Below are positions 24,921 through 33,265 of a stretch of DNA of 47,411 bases, piece after piece. Positions within the stretch are counted from its first letter, which is position 1. Every line of letters starts with the position of its first letter. The notes under the pieces were generated by a model that saw only the letters and a program-made list of their open reading frames with translations, was not told the DNA's origin and searched no databases. This DNA is from Caldilineaceae bacterium (lineage in GTDB: Bacteria > Chloroflexota > Anaerolineae > Caldilineales > Caldilineaceae): assembly GCA_022824025.1 (NCBI GenBank), contig JAJEBF010000009.1, positions 1 through 47,411 on the forward strand, in the 5' to 3' direction. The position numbers and the translations under genes were made by a program.

Positions 24921-25115
24921 CCGAAACCTGAAATGACCGGCCGCCGCCGCCTGGGGCCCTCCTGCCCGCTGGCCCTGTCCCCCGCTTGTCGGGCCAACAT
25001 GACCGGTGTTGCAAACATCGGCGGCAGGTCACCCCAAATCCCCACGCCCCCGCATCCCGAAACCCCACCCCGAATCCCGCAATTCCCGCTTCAGACGACT
25101 ACACATATATAATGA
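24921..25115 (+). repeat. Dispersed ~190-bp repeat module, copy 1
   Basis: This stretch is about 90 percent identical by eye to 28638-28832. Shared blocks are CCGAAACCTGAAA, GACCGGCCGCCGCCGCC, AACATGACCGGTG, GCAAACATCGGCGGCAGGTC and CATCCCGAAACCCCACCCC. It ends in a short AT-rich stretch (ACACATATATAATGACG). No gene is supported from 24701 to 25546. Confidence 0.85.
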
Positions 25116-25273
25116 CGCACATCGTTCCCCCCCCCAAAGAGAACGATGCTCTTCTCCGAGTCCGCCGCGGACAAATAAGATGTTGCCCTTCCCCGCACAC
25201 CGCCCGGCTCCACCCACCCCCGCCCGCGCGTCCTCCGCGGACAAAAAGGTGTTCCCCGCCGTTCCCCGCAGTT

Positions 25274-25309
25274 CAACTGACCCCTGACCACCGATCACTG
25301 ACCACTGCC
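25274..25309. repeat. Degenerate heptamer array
   Basis: CCACTGA-related units (CCCCTGA, CCACCGA, TCACTGA) follow GCAGTTCAACT. Confidence 0.75.
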
Positions 25310-25337
25310 GTTCCCCCCTGACGTTCGTACCATCCGC

Positions 25338-25400
25338 TATGTAAGTCCGGCAAGCACGGGGACAGTGTCGGCAGGCAAGAGGGCCTCAGGCGCTGGCGGC
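25338..25400 (-). repeat. Inverted partial copy of the dispersed module
   Basis: The reverse complement reads GCCTGAGGCCCTCTTGCCTG, then GACACTGTCCCCGTGCTTG, then CCGGACTTACATAG. It matches 44496-44560 closely and the middle of the modules at 24921 and 28638 more loosely. Confidence 0.7.
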
Positions 25401-25498
25401 CCGTAGCCCCAGCGAGCATCAGGCAGTGGTTCATGGCCCAGGAGAATATGGGAGAAGAGATTTAGCGTCTTGCCGCTAATTTTTTTATCAAAATGTGT

Positions 25499-25504
25499 TA
25501 TAAT
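25499..25504 (+). promoter_or_regulatory. Putative -10 element of the two-gene unit
   Basis: TATAAT lies 43 bases before the preferred GTG start at 25547, inside an AT-rich stretch. An ATG at 25493 overlaps it and is therefore an unlikely start. No convincing -35 at standard spacing. Confidence 0.4.
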
Positions 25505-25546
25505 GCCACTGTCAGGTTCAGAGTAACCGCCGCCGGAGGCATTTCC

Positions 25547-25909
25547 GTGAATAGGTTATCGGATTTCCATGAGTTTTTCGAAGGAATGGCGCAACTGTGG
25601 GTCACTAATTTCGATGGGTTTATTGCGGTTGCTGTATATCTGTTTCTTTTCATTTATTTCTTATATTCGCTACTGATGGGGCTGATATCGAGAATATCTC
25701 GCGTGGCTGACAGATTTGCGAAAATGTTGGAATCTGTAGCCCTGACAATGAGAGGAATCAAGATGCCCAGTTCGCCTGATTGGGAGGTATCTGGATCAGT
25801 TTCTTCGAAGTCAGCCCAGTCTCCTTCTTCAGATTTGCCACCATTCAATAGCCTTGGGAGAGCGAGCCATGGGATGGAATCCGCTGACGAGGAACAATCC
25901 GAGGACTAA
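25547..25909 (+). CDS. Small membrane protein of an unknown two-gene unit
   Basis: GTG 25547 is preceded by GGAGG with an eight-base gap and gives 120 residues; an in-frame ATG at 25493 would overlap a -10 box. After ~20 residues there is one strong membrane segment (GFIAVAVYLFLFIYFLYSLL). A charged amphipathic region follows, then a Ser/Glu-rich acidic tail likely in the cytoplasm. GC content is near 48 percent, far below the neighbours. The last 41 bases overlap the next gene, so the two products are probably made together. No family recognised. Confidence 0.65.
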   Translation: MNRLSDFHEFFEGMAQLWVTNFDGFIAVAVYLFLFIYFLYSLLMGLISRISRVADRFAKMLESVALTMRGIKMPSSPDWEVSGSVSSKSAQSPSSDLPPFNSLGRASHGMESADEEQSED

Positions 25910-26555
25910 CGCTCAGGGTCCAATGCCTTTAGATGAACTATACGGGCATCTCAAATTAACGCAGGTTGCAATTGTGTTCCTGGCATATCGCCTTGGGGAA
26001 AGTGAAAACCTGAAAGAAGAGTTGAAAAATTACACCCGAGTCGCTTGGGAAAACGGGCTAATTCGAGGAGGGGCAAAGTCAGATGAGGACGTAGCAACTC
26101 CTGTTGACTTTCCCAGCTTGTTTAGGGGAATGAGAATTGCCTGTGATCACATTGCCGAACTGATCGAGGGGCAGGCTGGAATGCCGGTAGAGAACCCGAC
26201 TCAAGTTTCAGAAGACGTGTTCAAGAGCGGGATCTTACACGTTCTCCCTAGTGGCGTCGACCGACATGTACTGCGTGTGGTGGCAGAATCGGCAAGCCTA
26301 AGTGGGGTTCGAAAGTTTTCAGAATCACCTTTGTCAATTGCGAAGAGAACGGGTGGCTATCATCACGGGTCCATAACCCCAGAGAAAGTCGTGTCTGCTC
26401 TCAAGCGCATGTCTGAAATGGGAGTTGTTTCAGAAACTCGGATCAGTGACGACCTGGTTTCAGGGCGTGTTGCCGACTTTGAACGGCTCTTTGAAATCGG
26501 AATAAACCCCCCCAATCCTTCCGACCCCCCAAGACTGACCGAAGCATCTCCTTGA
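25869..26555 (+). CDS. Unknown cytoplasmic protein with winged-helix-like C-terminus
   Basis: The start at ATG 25869 follows GGGAGAG by six bases and overlaps the membrane-protein gene in another frame (228 residues). ATG 25924 is an alternative. The N-terminal half is helical (LYGHLKLTQVAIVFLAYRLG). The region around residues 140-200 reads like a winged helix (SPLSIAKRTGG, ITPEKVVSALKRMSEMGVV) with a downstream Arg-rich strand. No enzyme motif is visible. Together with the preceding membrane protein, the low GC and the adjoining toxin-antitoxin pair, it could be an accessory or defence-type unit, but that is inference only. Confidence 0.6.
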   Translation: MGWNPLTRNNPRTNAQGPMPLDELYGHLKLTQVAIVFLAYRLGESENLKEELKNYTRVAWENGLIRGGAKSDEDVATPVDFPSLFRGMRIACDHIAELIEGQAGMPVENPTQVSEDVFKSGILHVLPSGVDRHVLRVVAESASLSGVRKFSESPLSIAKRTGGYHHGSITPEKVVSALKRMSEMGVVSETRISDDLVSGRVADFERLFEIGINPPNPSDPPRLTEASP

Positions 26556-26576
26556 GCTCGTTGACGACTGACTGAT

Positions 26577-26660
26577 CAACCATCCCCAACTGCAAACTGC
26601 GGCTGGTCATCGAAGGGCCGCGCAGCCGCGCAAACAAAATCCGATGCCTCTATAAAGCTT
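26577..26660. repeat. Dispersed hairpin module, copy 1
   Basis: The stretch shares CCCCAACTGCAAA, GCGGCTGGTCATC, GCCGCGCAG, CGCGCAAA and AAAATCC with 31490-31590. The core can form a hairpin (GCGGC...GCCGC). Read on the minus strand both copies keep the peptide ARLRG..MTSR.LQLG, so it may be a decayed coding end. Confidence 0.65.
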
Positions 26661-26950
26661 CTCCGCATCCCTGACTCCTCCGCGGATCACCCGTCGTTCA
26701 ACCGACTCCTGACCACTGCCCTTCGCCCTTCTTCGCGCCCCTCCGTGTCCCTTCGTGGATCACCCGCAGTTCCCCCGCCTTTCCCCGCAGTTCAACTGAC
26801 CACTGACCACTGACCACTGCCTTCTGCCCTTCCCCTGCCGTTCCTCCGTGCCCCTCCGTGGATCAGAAGCCGTCCGTCCTTCGCCCTTCTTCGCGCCCCT
26901 TCGTGGATCAAAAGCCGTTCAACTGACCCCTGACCACCGACTACTGCCCT
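26661..26950. repeat. Repeat cassette with two short heptamer arrays
   Basis: Arrays lie at 26794-26820 and 26919-26946. Multiple CGCGCCCCTCCGTGTCCCTT and GTGGATCA flank units surround them. No gene. Confidence 0.8.
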
Positions 26951-27030
26951 TCCGATTTGCACTACTTTAAAGCCCGTGTCAAAATGGGAACAATTTAAAA
27001 AAAATCAGTTGGATGGATCTTAAAATCACT

Positions 27031-27059
27031 TTGTGATACATGGTTGAATTTAGTATGAA
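27031..27059 (+). promoter_or_regulatory. Putative promoter of the HigB/HigA-ImmA operon
   Basis: TTGTGA (27031-27036) and TATGAA (27054-27059) are 17 bases apart in an AT-rich leader 26 bases before the toxin start. Autoregulation by the antitoxin is usual for this family and is inferred here. Confidence 0.5.
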
Positions 27060-27084
27060 ACTGAATTAAATTACTAGGACGCAA

Positions 27085-27390
27085 TTGGGGATCATTGTGG
27101 ATCTCATCAACGAATTGATTATTGACAAGGCAAAGCGGGAACACGCCGACGCCCGCCAGTGGCTCACGAACTGGCGCCATGAAGTGAAGAGCGGAAACTG
27201 GGACAGTCCAGGCGAAGTCAGGAAGCGTTTTACCAGAGTGAGCATTTTGCCAGGCAACCGGGTCGTTTTCAGAGTCAAAGGAAATCGCTATCGGCTGGTC
27301 GTTGAGATCGACTATCGCAAGAGCATTGTTGTCGTACTGTTCTTCGGCACGCACCCAGAGTACGACGAGTTCAATGCAAAGGAGACGTAG
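27085..27390 (+). CDS. higB: HigB-family mRNA interferase toxin
   Basis: The product has 101 residues. The pattern WLTNWRHEVKSGNWDSPGEV, then GNRVVFRVKGNRYRLVVEI, then IVVVLFFGTHPEYDEF is that of HigB toxins, which cleave mRNA at the ribosome. The TTG start at 27085 puts MGII at the N-terminus, as in relatives (M.II...), and has AGGA upstream. GTG 27097 is a possible shorter start. The toxin gene precedes the antitoxin gene, the usual hig order, with a 37-base gap. Length is normal and the key basic residues are present, so it is probably active. Confidence 0.9.
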   Translation: MGIIVDLINELIIDKAKREHADARQWLTNWRHEVKSGNWDSPGEVRKRFTRVSILPGNRVVFRVKGNRYRLVVEIDYRKSIVVVLFFGTHPEYDEFNAKET

Positions 27391-27427
27391 ATGGAGCCGG
27401 GATTCATTTGAAAAATGGAGGAGCCAA

Positions 27428-28648
27428 GTGACCGCAAAAGATGAAAAGCGCCTGGTTGAACCAGTTCGAACAGAGGAGGAACACAAGAAGGCAGTGGCGC
27501 GCATCATCGAGATTCTCGGCGCCAAAGAGGGTTCGCCCGAGGACCGTGAGCTCGACGCTCTTGTTGAGGCGGTGAAGGGGTACGAAGCTGATAAGGTAGA
27601 GAACGATTTCCCCGATCCGATTTCGGCGATCAAGTTCCGTATGGAGGAAGCCGGCCTGACACAGCGAGACCTGGCCCCTCTTATCGGCAGCCGGGCGAAG
27701 GTCTCTGAGGTGCTGTCGGGCAAGAGAGAGTTAACGATGTCTATGGCTCGGGCGTTGCATGAGCATCTCGGCATCCCGGCTGACGCGCTGCTGAAGAAGC
27801 CCGGCGCCGCGTTCGGGCCCGCTCCCACACCGGAAGAGTTGCTTCGTTTTCCATGGCGAGAGATGGTAAATCGCAAATGGCTGGAAAGCCGGTCCAACCT
27901 TCGGGATTACGCAGAGGATATGTACCGGACATTGGAAGATCGGGCAGGCGGCCAGGGCGTGATGTCGCCCGCGCTCCTGCGCGAGAACGGCCATCGCCGC
28001 ATGAACGCCAAAACAAACGAGTACGCGCTCTGGGCCTGGTGCTTGCGCGTGCTGGGCAACGCCAACGAGACCGCGCCGCAGGGGAACTATGAGCCCGGGA
28101 TCGTCGACGAAGCCTTCATGCGCGATGTAGCCCGACACAGTGCGACCGCAGACGGCCCTCTTAAGGCGCGAGAATATCTGGCGCGCCATGGCATAGCGCT
28201 CATCGTCGAGAAACACCTCAAAAACACCTACCTGGATGGGGCGGTCCTGCGCCTCGGCGATGGTCGGCCAGTGATTGGGCTGACGCTGCGCTACGACCGC
28301 ATCGACAACTTCTGGTTCACGCTAATGCACGAACTGGCCCATGTGAGCCTTCATTATGAGGACAACCAAAACAGAGCGTTCTTTGATGATCTGGATCTGA
28401 GGGAGTCGAGCCGCATGGAGAAGGAAGCCGACGAAATGGCGGAAGATGCGCTGATCCCCCCGGAGTTGTGGGCGTCAAGCGCCGCCAACGCGGCCCCGAC
28501 GCCAATGGCTGTCTATGAGCTTTCTCAGAGGGCGGAAGTGCATATGGCGGTCGTTGCCGGCCGAGTCCGTTATGCGAACAACAACTACCGCCTGTTGTCG
28601 CAGTTCGTCGGCAGGGGCGCAATTGGACCCCTGTTTGCCGAAACCTGA
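27428..28648 (+). CDS. HigA-type antitoxin fused to an ImmA/IrrE zinc peptidase domain
   Basis: GTG 27428 follows GGAGG by six bases and gives 406 residues. Residues ~15-122 are a HigA antitoxin: an acidic helical region, then a helix-turn-helix with IKFRMEEAGLTQRDLAPLIG and VSEVLSGKRELTMSMARAL. The C-terminal part carries an ImmA/IrrE peptidase: HELAHV (His301, Glu302, His305) and the downstream Glu-rich ESSRMEKEADEMAEDALIP helix. Typical HigA antitoxins are ~100-130 residues, so the peptidase is a fusion. In related proteins such peptidases cleave repressors under stress, so self-processing of the antitoxin is a plausible inference. The final codons meet the dispersed repeat module. Confidence 0.9.
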   Translation: MTAKDEKRLVEPVRTEEEHKKAVARIIEILGAKEGSPEDRELDALVEAVKGYEADKVENDFPDPISAIKFRMEEAGLTQRDLAPLIGSRAKVSEVLSGKRELTMSMARALHEHLGIPADALLKKPGAAFGPAPTPEELLRFPWREMVNRKWLESRSNLRDYAEDMYRTLEDRAGGQGVMSPALLRENGHRRMNAKTNEYALWAWCLRVLGNANETAPQGNYEPGIVDEAFMRDVARHSATADGPLKAREYLARHGIALIVEKHLKNTYLDGAVLRLGDGRPVIGLTLRYDRIDNFWFTLMHELAHVSLHYEDNQNRAFFDDLDLRESSRMEKEADEMAEDALIPPELWASSAANAAPTPMAVYELSQRAEVHMAVVAGRVRYANNNYRLLSQFVGRGAIGPLFAET

Positions 28649-28832
28649 AAAGACCGGCCGCCGCCGCCCGGGGCCCTCCTGCCCGCCGGCCCTGTCCCCC
28701 CGCTTGTCGGACCAACATGACCGGTGGTGCAAACATCGGCGGCAGGTCACCCCCCACCCCCACGCCCCCTCATCCCGAAACCCCACCCCCAATCCCGCAA
28801 TTCCCGCTTCGGACGACTATATCTATATTGAC
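28638..28832 (+). repeat. Dispersed ~190-bp repeat module, copy 2
   Basis: It matches 24921-25115. Its first bases overlap the last codons and stop of the HigA-ImmA gene, so the module supplied that 3' end. Confidence 0.85.
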
Positions 28833-28877
28833 GTCCTTCGCGCCTTTTCGCGTCCATCCGCGGATCACCCGCCGTTC

Positions 28878-28931
28878 AACTATCCACTATCCACTATCCA
28901 CTATCCACTATCCACTATCCACTATCCACTG
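28878..28931. repeat. CCACTAT heptamer array (about 7 copies)
   Basis: Perfect units lie after CACCCGCCGTTCAACT and end in CCACTGCCCTTCCGCCG. The spacer 28833-29035 is otherwise cassette sequence. Confidence 0.95.
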
Positions 28932-29035
28932 CCCTTCCGCCGTTCTCCGCGTCCCTTCGCGGATCACCCGCCGTTCAACTGCCCACTGCCCACCGCCCGA
29001 TCAACCGCCAAATCCGACAGTTCCCATATCCTTTT

Positions 29036-29495
29036 CTCAGCGAGACGATACGGCGAGGGCAGGCTCATTCGCGCAAAAATATGATTGGCACAATACTGGC
29101 ACAACCAATCCCCCCGTGACACGCTCATGACATACAAAAGGCGTGAAATTCTTACGCAATGAGTGTATGATTATACCTGCAACAGACTGCTGAACTGAGC
29201 GGTGTGATCGTAGATGGCAGCCGGAAACTGACCAAAAGCCGCGTCCGCCTGAAGTCCCTGCCCTGTTTAACGCACATCCAGGGGGACACCTTGAAACGCT
29301 TTGGCAAAAGACAGTCAGGGGCCTGAATCTCCCGAAATGCTTCAAGGGCTGGTGTCCTCGCAGATGCCCTCTTCCCATGCGCCCCCGATGAGATGCCCTG
29401 ACGACCGCCGGCGTGCCTCCTGTTCGGGGCCGCCTCGCCCGGCCTGTAGCCTCACGCGGACGCCACCCATCCGCTCTCAGTCAATAGGTGATCCC
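29036..29495. other. Spacer with no supported gene
   Basis: Mixed composition with short open frames on both strands but no ribosome binding site plus recognisable product. It may contain the promoter of the following gene. Confidence 0.35.
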
Positions 29496-29522
29496 CGCAA
29501 GGCGCCGCACATGCGCCTTGCG
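29496..29522. promoter_or_regulatory. Perfect 9-bp hairpin in the leader of the next gene
   Basis: CGCAAGGCG (29496-29504) pairs with CGCCTTGCG (29514-29522). The hairpin ends 11 bases before the GGAGGT ribosome binding site. It may affect translation or terminate upstream transcripts. Confidence 0.5.
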
Positions 29523-29547
29523 CTCTGACTCCGTGGAGGTAACCACC

Positions 29548-30333
29548 ATGAAACAGCTAAAGTGGGTGCTGGCGGGCGTGCTGGCTTGCGGTATGATTGC
29601 CGCCATTCTCAGCAGGGCGCCTGCCGCGGCCCAGGAACAAGGACCTGCCGTCGGGCCATGTTATGCCGACCTGGATAACCTGTGGCGCTTCGATCTGAAT
29701 GGCGTTAGCCAGGGTCCCTACAACTCCCGTGCTGAATGTGAAGCGGCGCGCGCGCCGCATCTGCCCGACCCCCCCACGCCAACCGTGCCGGCCACCGCGA
29801 CAGCCAGACCAACCCTGCCGGCGACGGCCACACCGACGCGGCGGCCGGTTCAGAGGGCCACCGCAACGGCCACACCAACCGCGCCGGCCACCGCGACAGC
29901 CACGCCAACCGCGCCGGCCACCGCGGCAGCCACGCAAACCGTGCCGGCCACCGCGACAGACATTCCAACCGTGCCGGCCACGGCCACACCGACTCGCCCG
30001 CCAATACAGGAGGCTACGGCCACGGCGACAACCATGCCGCCGCCAGTTCCAAGGGCTACTGCCACCGCGACGGCGATGCCAGCGCCGCCCAGGAATCTCA
30101 TCCCATCAACTGAGAGCAAAGCAGCGAATCACCAAGGAGACATGCCCTGCTTGCCGAACCATGCCGGTCGGCCCCTGGCAATCTGTCCGAACGGCGTAGT
30201 GTACCTGTTCGGCGCGCCGTCCTATGAGATGATTCCGGTGGCGGACGGGATCATGGTGGTCTCATCCTATGCTGACGGTAAGCAATATGTCTTCATCCTG
30301 CGGGGCGATGAAGTCGAAATCATACACTGGTAG
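29548..30333 (+). CDS. Secreted Thr/Pro-linker protein with small C-terminal domain
   Basis: The product has 261 residues. GGAGGT lies eight bases before the ATG. Signal peptide: WVLAGVLACGMIAAILSRAP then AAA. A short Cys-containing segment follows (GPCYADLDNLWRFDL...ECEAARAPH), then ~100 residues of ATATPT repeats. The last ~65 residues contain two Cys and a strand pattern ending KQYVFILRGDEVEIIHW. The closing pattern of an aromatic residue, F, a charged turn, V and a final H.W is also seen in the protein at 33378. It is likely a surface or secreted protein; the function is unknown. The long linker resembles a cell-wall spacer. Confidence 0.75.
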   Translation: MKQLKWVLAGVLACGMIAAILSRAPAAAQEQGPAVGPCYADLDNLWRFDLNGVSQGPYNSRAECEAARAPHLPDPPTPTVPATATARPTLPATATPTRRPVQRATATATPTAPATATATPTAPATAAATQTVPATATDIPTVPATATPTRPPIQEATATATTMPPPVPRATATATAMPAPPRNLIPSTESKAANHQGDMPCLPNHAGRPLAICPNGVVYLFGAPSYEMIPVADGIMVVSSYADGKQYVFILRGDEVEIIHW

Positions 30334-30389
30334 ATTTCGGGCGGGAAATCAGAACGGTTCGCCCGTATGACTGGACTTCAGACTTTCGG

Positions 30390-30608
30390 AATCCCCTAAG
30401 CCCCCTCATCCCGAAGCCCCATCCCGTCTCCCGCATATCCTGCTCCGGACGCCTATATATAATGACGTCCCTCGCGCCTTTTCGCGTCCCTTCGTGGATC
30501 ACCCGCCGTTCAACTGACCACTGACCCCTGACCACTGACCACTGACCACTGACCCCTGACCCCTGACCCCTGACCACTGACCCCTGACCCCTGACCCCTG
30601 ACCACTGC
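30390..30608. repeat. Partial dispersed module followed by a CCACTGA/CCCCTGA array
   Basis: 30390-30470 matches the distal half of the modules at 24921 and 28638 (CATCCCGAAGCCCCATCCC, then TATATATAATGACGTCC). The heptamer array runs 30512-30608 with about 13 units. It mixes CCACTGA and CCCCTGA and ends 14 bases before the stop codon of the next minus-strand gene. Confidence 0.9.
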
Positions 30609-30621
30609 CTTCTGCCCTTCC

Positions 30622-31407
30622 CTAATTCTCCGGAACGCCCTCTGGCCCTGAAGGAACGCCAGGCCCGCCGGGAACGCCCGGTCCGCTCGTGGGCGGACAA
30701 GTCGGCAAGGGCGCCGGCGAAGGAGTGCCTGGGCTTCCTGGACCCTCAGGGACGTCGCCTGGGCCTGGCGGAGGTGGCCCAGGGGATTGAAAGTTGGTCT
30801 CCACATTGCTTGCGGCCGACTGATCGATACACGGGGCCGGTGTTGGCGTTGCCGGCACAGGGCAAGTTGCCCCCGGTGTGTATGTCGGATATGGCGTATA
30901 AGTAGGCTGAGGAGTCTGTGTCGGGTATGGCGTCGATGTCGGGTACGGGGTGTAAGTAGCCAGCGGCGTGTAAGTAGGGTAAGGCGTATAAGTTGGGTAG
31001 AGCGTAGCGGTAACCGTCGTCTCTGTCCCGCCGGCAACAGTCGGAGTCACTGTAGGTGTCGCCTCCGTCAACTCCACAACCGCGTAATCGGACCATTCAC
31101 TGCTTCTGCCGCCGGAATCGATTGCTCTCACCGTAAACCAGTAACCTTTCCCCACGCTGAGATTGGAAACAGTGAAAGAGTTATTGATGAGATTCCCGTC
31201 ATCGAGCCGTTTCCAGCCCTCTGTGCTTTCCCACTGCCACAACTCGTACTTAACTGCGTCATGAGTCGCAGTCCAGCTTAACGAAACCGTCCCGTCGCGA
31301 TAATCCGCTGTCAGGTCCGGTTTCGCGGCGTCCTGCGCCTGAATCGTCGCTGTGGCCAGCGCGGCTGCCAATGCAAACAGCGCAAATCCTGCTATCGCCT
31401 TCTTCAT
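30622..31407 (-). CDS. Secreted protein with one FN3 domain and YPTYTP repeats
   Basis: The product has 261 residues. GGAGG lies seven bases before the ATG at 31407. Signal peptide: AIAGFALFALAAALATATIQA. A single Trp-rich FN3 domain spans residues ~27-115 (KYELWQWESTEGWKRL, GYWFTVRAIDSGG). It is followed by ~60 residues of YPTYTP-type repeats and a Pro/Gly-rich tail with a few Cys. The layout matches the FN3 modules of the giant proteins in this window but with only one copy. It is probably exposed on the cell surface. No catalytic motif. Confidence 0.8.
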   Translation of the reverse strand: MKKAIAGFALFALAAALATATIQAQDAAKPDLTADYRDGTVSLSWTATHDAVKYELWQWESTEGWKRLDDGNLINNSFTVSNLSVGKGYWFTVRAIDSGGRSSEWSDYAVVELTEATPTVTPTVAGGTETTVTATLYPTYTPYPTYTPLATYTPYPTSTPYPTQTPQPTYTPYPTYTPGATCPVPATPTPAPCIDQSAASNVETNFQSPGPPPPGPGDVPEGPGSPGTPSPAPLPTCPPTSGPGVPGGPGVPSGPEGVPEN

Positions 31408-31489
31408 AACACGCCTCCTCCAGTTCGTTCTGCTGGCAGATCGAATATCCCATCTCTCTACGGTCGTCTACGGCCCGTTAACGTCTGTC

Positions 31490-31590
31490 TGAACAACCAC
31501 CCCCAACTGCAAATCGCGGCTGGTCATCAAAGAGCCGCGCAGTCGCGCAAAGAAAATCCCATACCTCTCTGGTCTCCTCCACATCCCTCC
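31490..31590. repeat. Dispersed hairpin module, copy 2
   Basis: It matches 26577-26660. The core CGCGGCTGGTCATCAAAGAG then CCGCG forms a hairpin (CGCGGCT with AGCCGCG, one bulge). It lies upstream of the FN3 gene at 31407. Confidence 0.65.
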
Positions 31591-31599
31591 GCGGACAAA

Positions 31600-32195
31600 G
31601 AAGCGCTGCCGTTCCGCCCTTCCCCTTTTCTATCCCGTATAGACAGTAGGAAACCATCCCCTTGAATTCATCCATGCGCATATCAGAACTGCCTCTTGCT
31701 GCCGTGTGGCCTGACCGCTCCCGGCTGAACCATCTCAACGCTTCCATCCATCTGCTCCCCACTGCGTGCAACCAGGCGTTCCCCCCACCTGTTGACGCTC
31801 CCCCCACCTGTTGACGCTCCCCCATCCGGGACCGCAAGAGCGCATGCAAGCCCTACCATACAATACCTGTTGTGGCCTTCCCCAACCCCGAACTCTCTTG
31901 GACATTTCCGCAACAACGCCCATCACTTCGCCCGCCTGCCTGGGCCGGGCCCCAGTCGCAAGACCGAGATACAGAAAAATAAGGCGCATCAAGACCGGCG
32001 CGCCCCCCTCATCCCCATCCGCCCCCCTCCGCCATCCGCCCCCCTCATCCCCATCCGCCCCCCTCATCCCCATCCAAAAATCCACTAATCCCGGTCCATC
32101 ATCCCCATCCGTCAATCCAAAAATCCTAGTAAATCCCAGCCAATAATCATCCCCATCCAAAAATCCGCAAATCCTAGTCCAAAAATCCGCAAATC
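31600..32195. repeat. Low-complexity spacer with several short tandem repeats
   Basis: It includes a 19-bp unit (CCCCCCACCTGTTGACGCT) twice at about 31783-31822, CCCCTCATCCCCATCCG units at 32007-32080, and AATCC-type units from 32087 to 32212. The AATCC units run into the 3' end of the next gene. No convincing gene. Confidence 0.7.
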
Positions 32196-32594
32196 CTAGT
32201 CCATATACCTAGGATTCCCAATCCTCTTGACCTGCAGGCTCCTCGCCCCAAAATTGAGCAGCAATCCAACCTCCAGGTCATACGCCTCCAAATAGCTGAT
32301 AGCCTGTGCATAATGAGCATCTTCCAATCTGAAGACAGCCTTCAGCTCAACAGCCACCACACTGCCGACCAGGAAATCAACCCGCCGCGACCCCACCTTC
32401 TGCCCTTTATAAAATACTGGCATCTCCTGCTCGCGGCTGAACACCAGCCCCTCTTCCGCCATCTCAATTTGCAGCGCTCTTTGATAAATGACCTCTCGAA
32501 AACCGTTCCCCAGGGCTGAATGCACCCTCATCGCACAACCAATAATCCTTCCCGTCAACTCCGAATACTTATATCCCTCTTTCGCATAACGCAT
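32196..32594 (-). CDS. GxxExxY family protein
   Basis: ATG 32594 (minus strand) is preceded by GAGGAGAG and gives 132 residues, the normal length of this family. Diagnostic parts are ELTGRIIGCAMRVHSALGNG, the name-giving GFREVIY, and the C-terminal LLLNFGARSLQVKRI. The VDFLVGSVVAVELKA block resembles a PD-(D/E)xK fold, and GxxExxY proteins are predicted nuclease-like proteins of unknown role. The longer frame upstream of 32594 is translation of AATCC-type repeats and is not part of the gene. It is an isolated gene flanked on both sides by the same repeat family. Confidence 0.88.
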   Translation of the reverse strand: MRYAKEGYKYSELTGRIIGCAMRVHSALGNGFREVIYQRALQIEMAEEGLVFSREQEMPVFYKGQKVGSRRVDFLVGSVVAVELKAVFRLEDAHYAQAISYLEAYDLEVGLLLNFGARSLQVKRIGNPRYMD

Positions 32595-32632
32595 ACCCAC
32601 TCTCCTCTCCTGCCAACACGAATTCCAAATAC

Positions 32633-32826
32633 CCAATCCTAAGCACCCCAATCCTAAGCACCCCAATCCTAAGACCCCTTCCCCCAATCCAAAAAACTCA
32701 TCCCCATCCGTCAACCCAAAAATCCCAGTAAATCCCAGCAAATCCCATCCCAACAATCATCCCCATCCACAAATCCAAAAATCCCAGTCAATCATCCCCA
32801 TCCACAAATCCGAAAATCCTAGTCAA
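32633..32826. repeat. AATCC-type tandem repeats
   Basis: A 15-bp unit (CCAATCCTAAGCACC) occurs three times at 32633-32675. It is followed by CCCCATCCACAAATCC and AATCCCAGT units. These are related to arrays at 32087, 40249, 44293 and 45780. Confidence 0.88.
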
Positions 32827-32944
32827 TCGTAGGTATAACGTACACATATCGCCCAACTGCACGAACCCCCCCCGCCCCGCCTACCCTCGCCCCCCGCACC
32901 CGCCCACTGCCCACTGCCCCCCGCACCCGCCCACTGCCCTTCCC

Positions 32945-33068
32945 CACTGACCACTGACCACTGACCACTGACCACTGACCACTGACCACTGACCACTGAC
33001 CACTGACCACTGACCACTGACCACTGACCACTGCCCTTCCCCACTATCCACTATCCACTATCCACTGC
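32945..33068. repeat. CCACTGA heptamer array (about 12 copies) plus a short CCACTAT array
   Basis: Perfect CCACTGA units run 32945-33031, then CTGCCCTTCC, then four CCACTAT units at 33041-33068. It lacks the usual CACCCGCCGTTCAACT left flank. Confidence 0.95.
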
Positions 33069-33180
33069 CCTTTGACATCCCAGCCCCATTGCGATAAATT
33101 GACTTTCCCTGCCGCGCCCACTGTGGCACAATCAAGAGGCAGAACCCTTCGCCTGCTGGGCGCAGTCCGCATTTTACAGG

Positions 33181-33210
33181 TTGACACAACTTCCGCCATG
33201 GGAGTATAGT
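33181..33210 (+). promoter_or_regulatory. Strong sigma-70-type promoter
   Basis: TTGACA (33181-33186) and TATAGT (33205-33210) are separated by 18 bases, 168 bases before the next start codon. Other TTGAC boxes occur at 33074, 33101 and 33225, so several promoters may overlap. Confidence 0.55.
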
Positions 33211-33236
33211 TAGGGAGAATCTCAGTTGACACCCGT

Positions 33237-33265
33237 TTATGCCAATACAGTACCGTATGGCATAA
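33237..33265. promoter_or_regulatory. Imperfect palindrome, possible operator
   Basis: TTATGCCAATAC on the left is mirrored by GTATGGCATAA on the right with one base missing. It lies downstream of the promoter. TGGCA.AATCAAGA from its right arm also appears at 33124, upstream of the promoter, so a regulator could bind both. Confidence 0.4.

Noticed and set aside
31674..31815. A short plus-strand frame starting at 31674
   Set aside because: No ribosome binding site, and its end lies in a duplicated 19-bp repeat.
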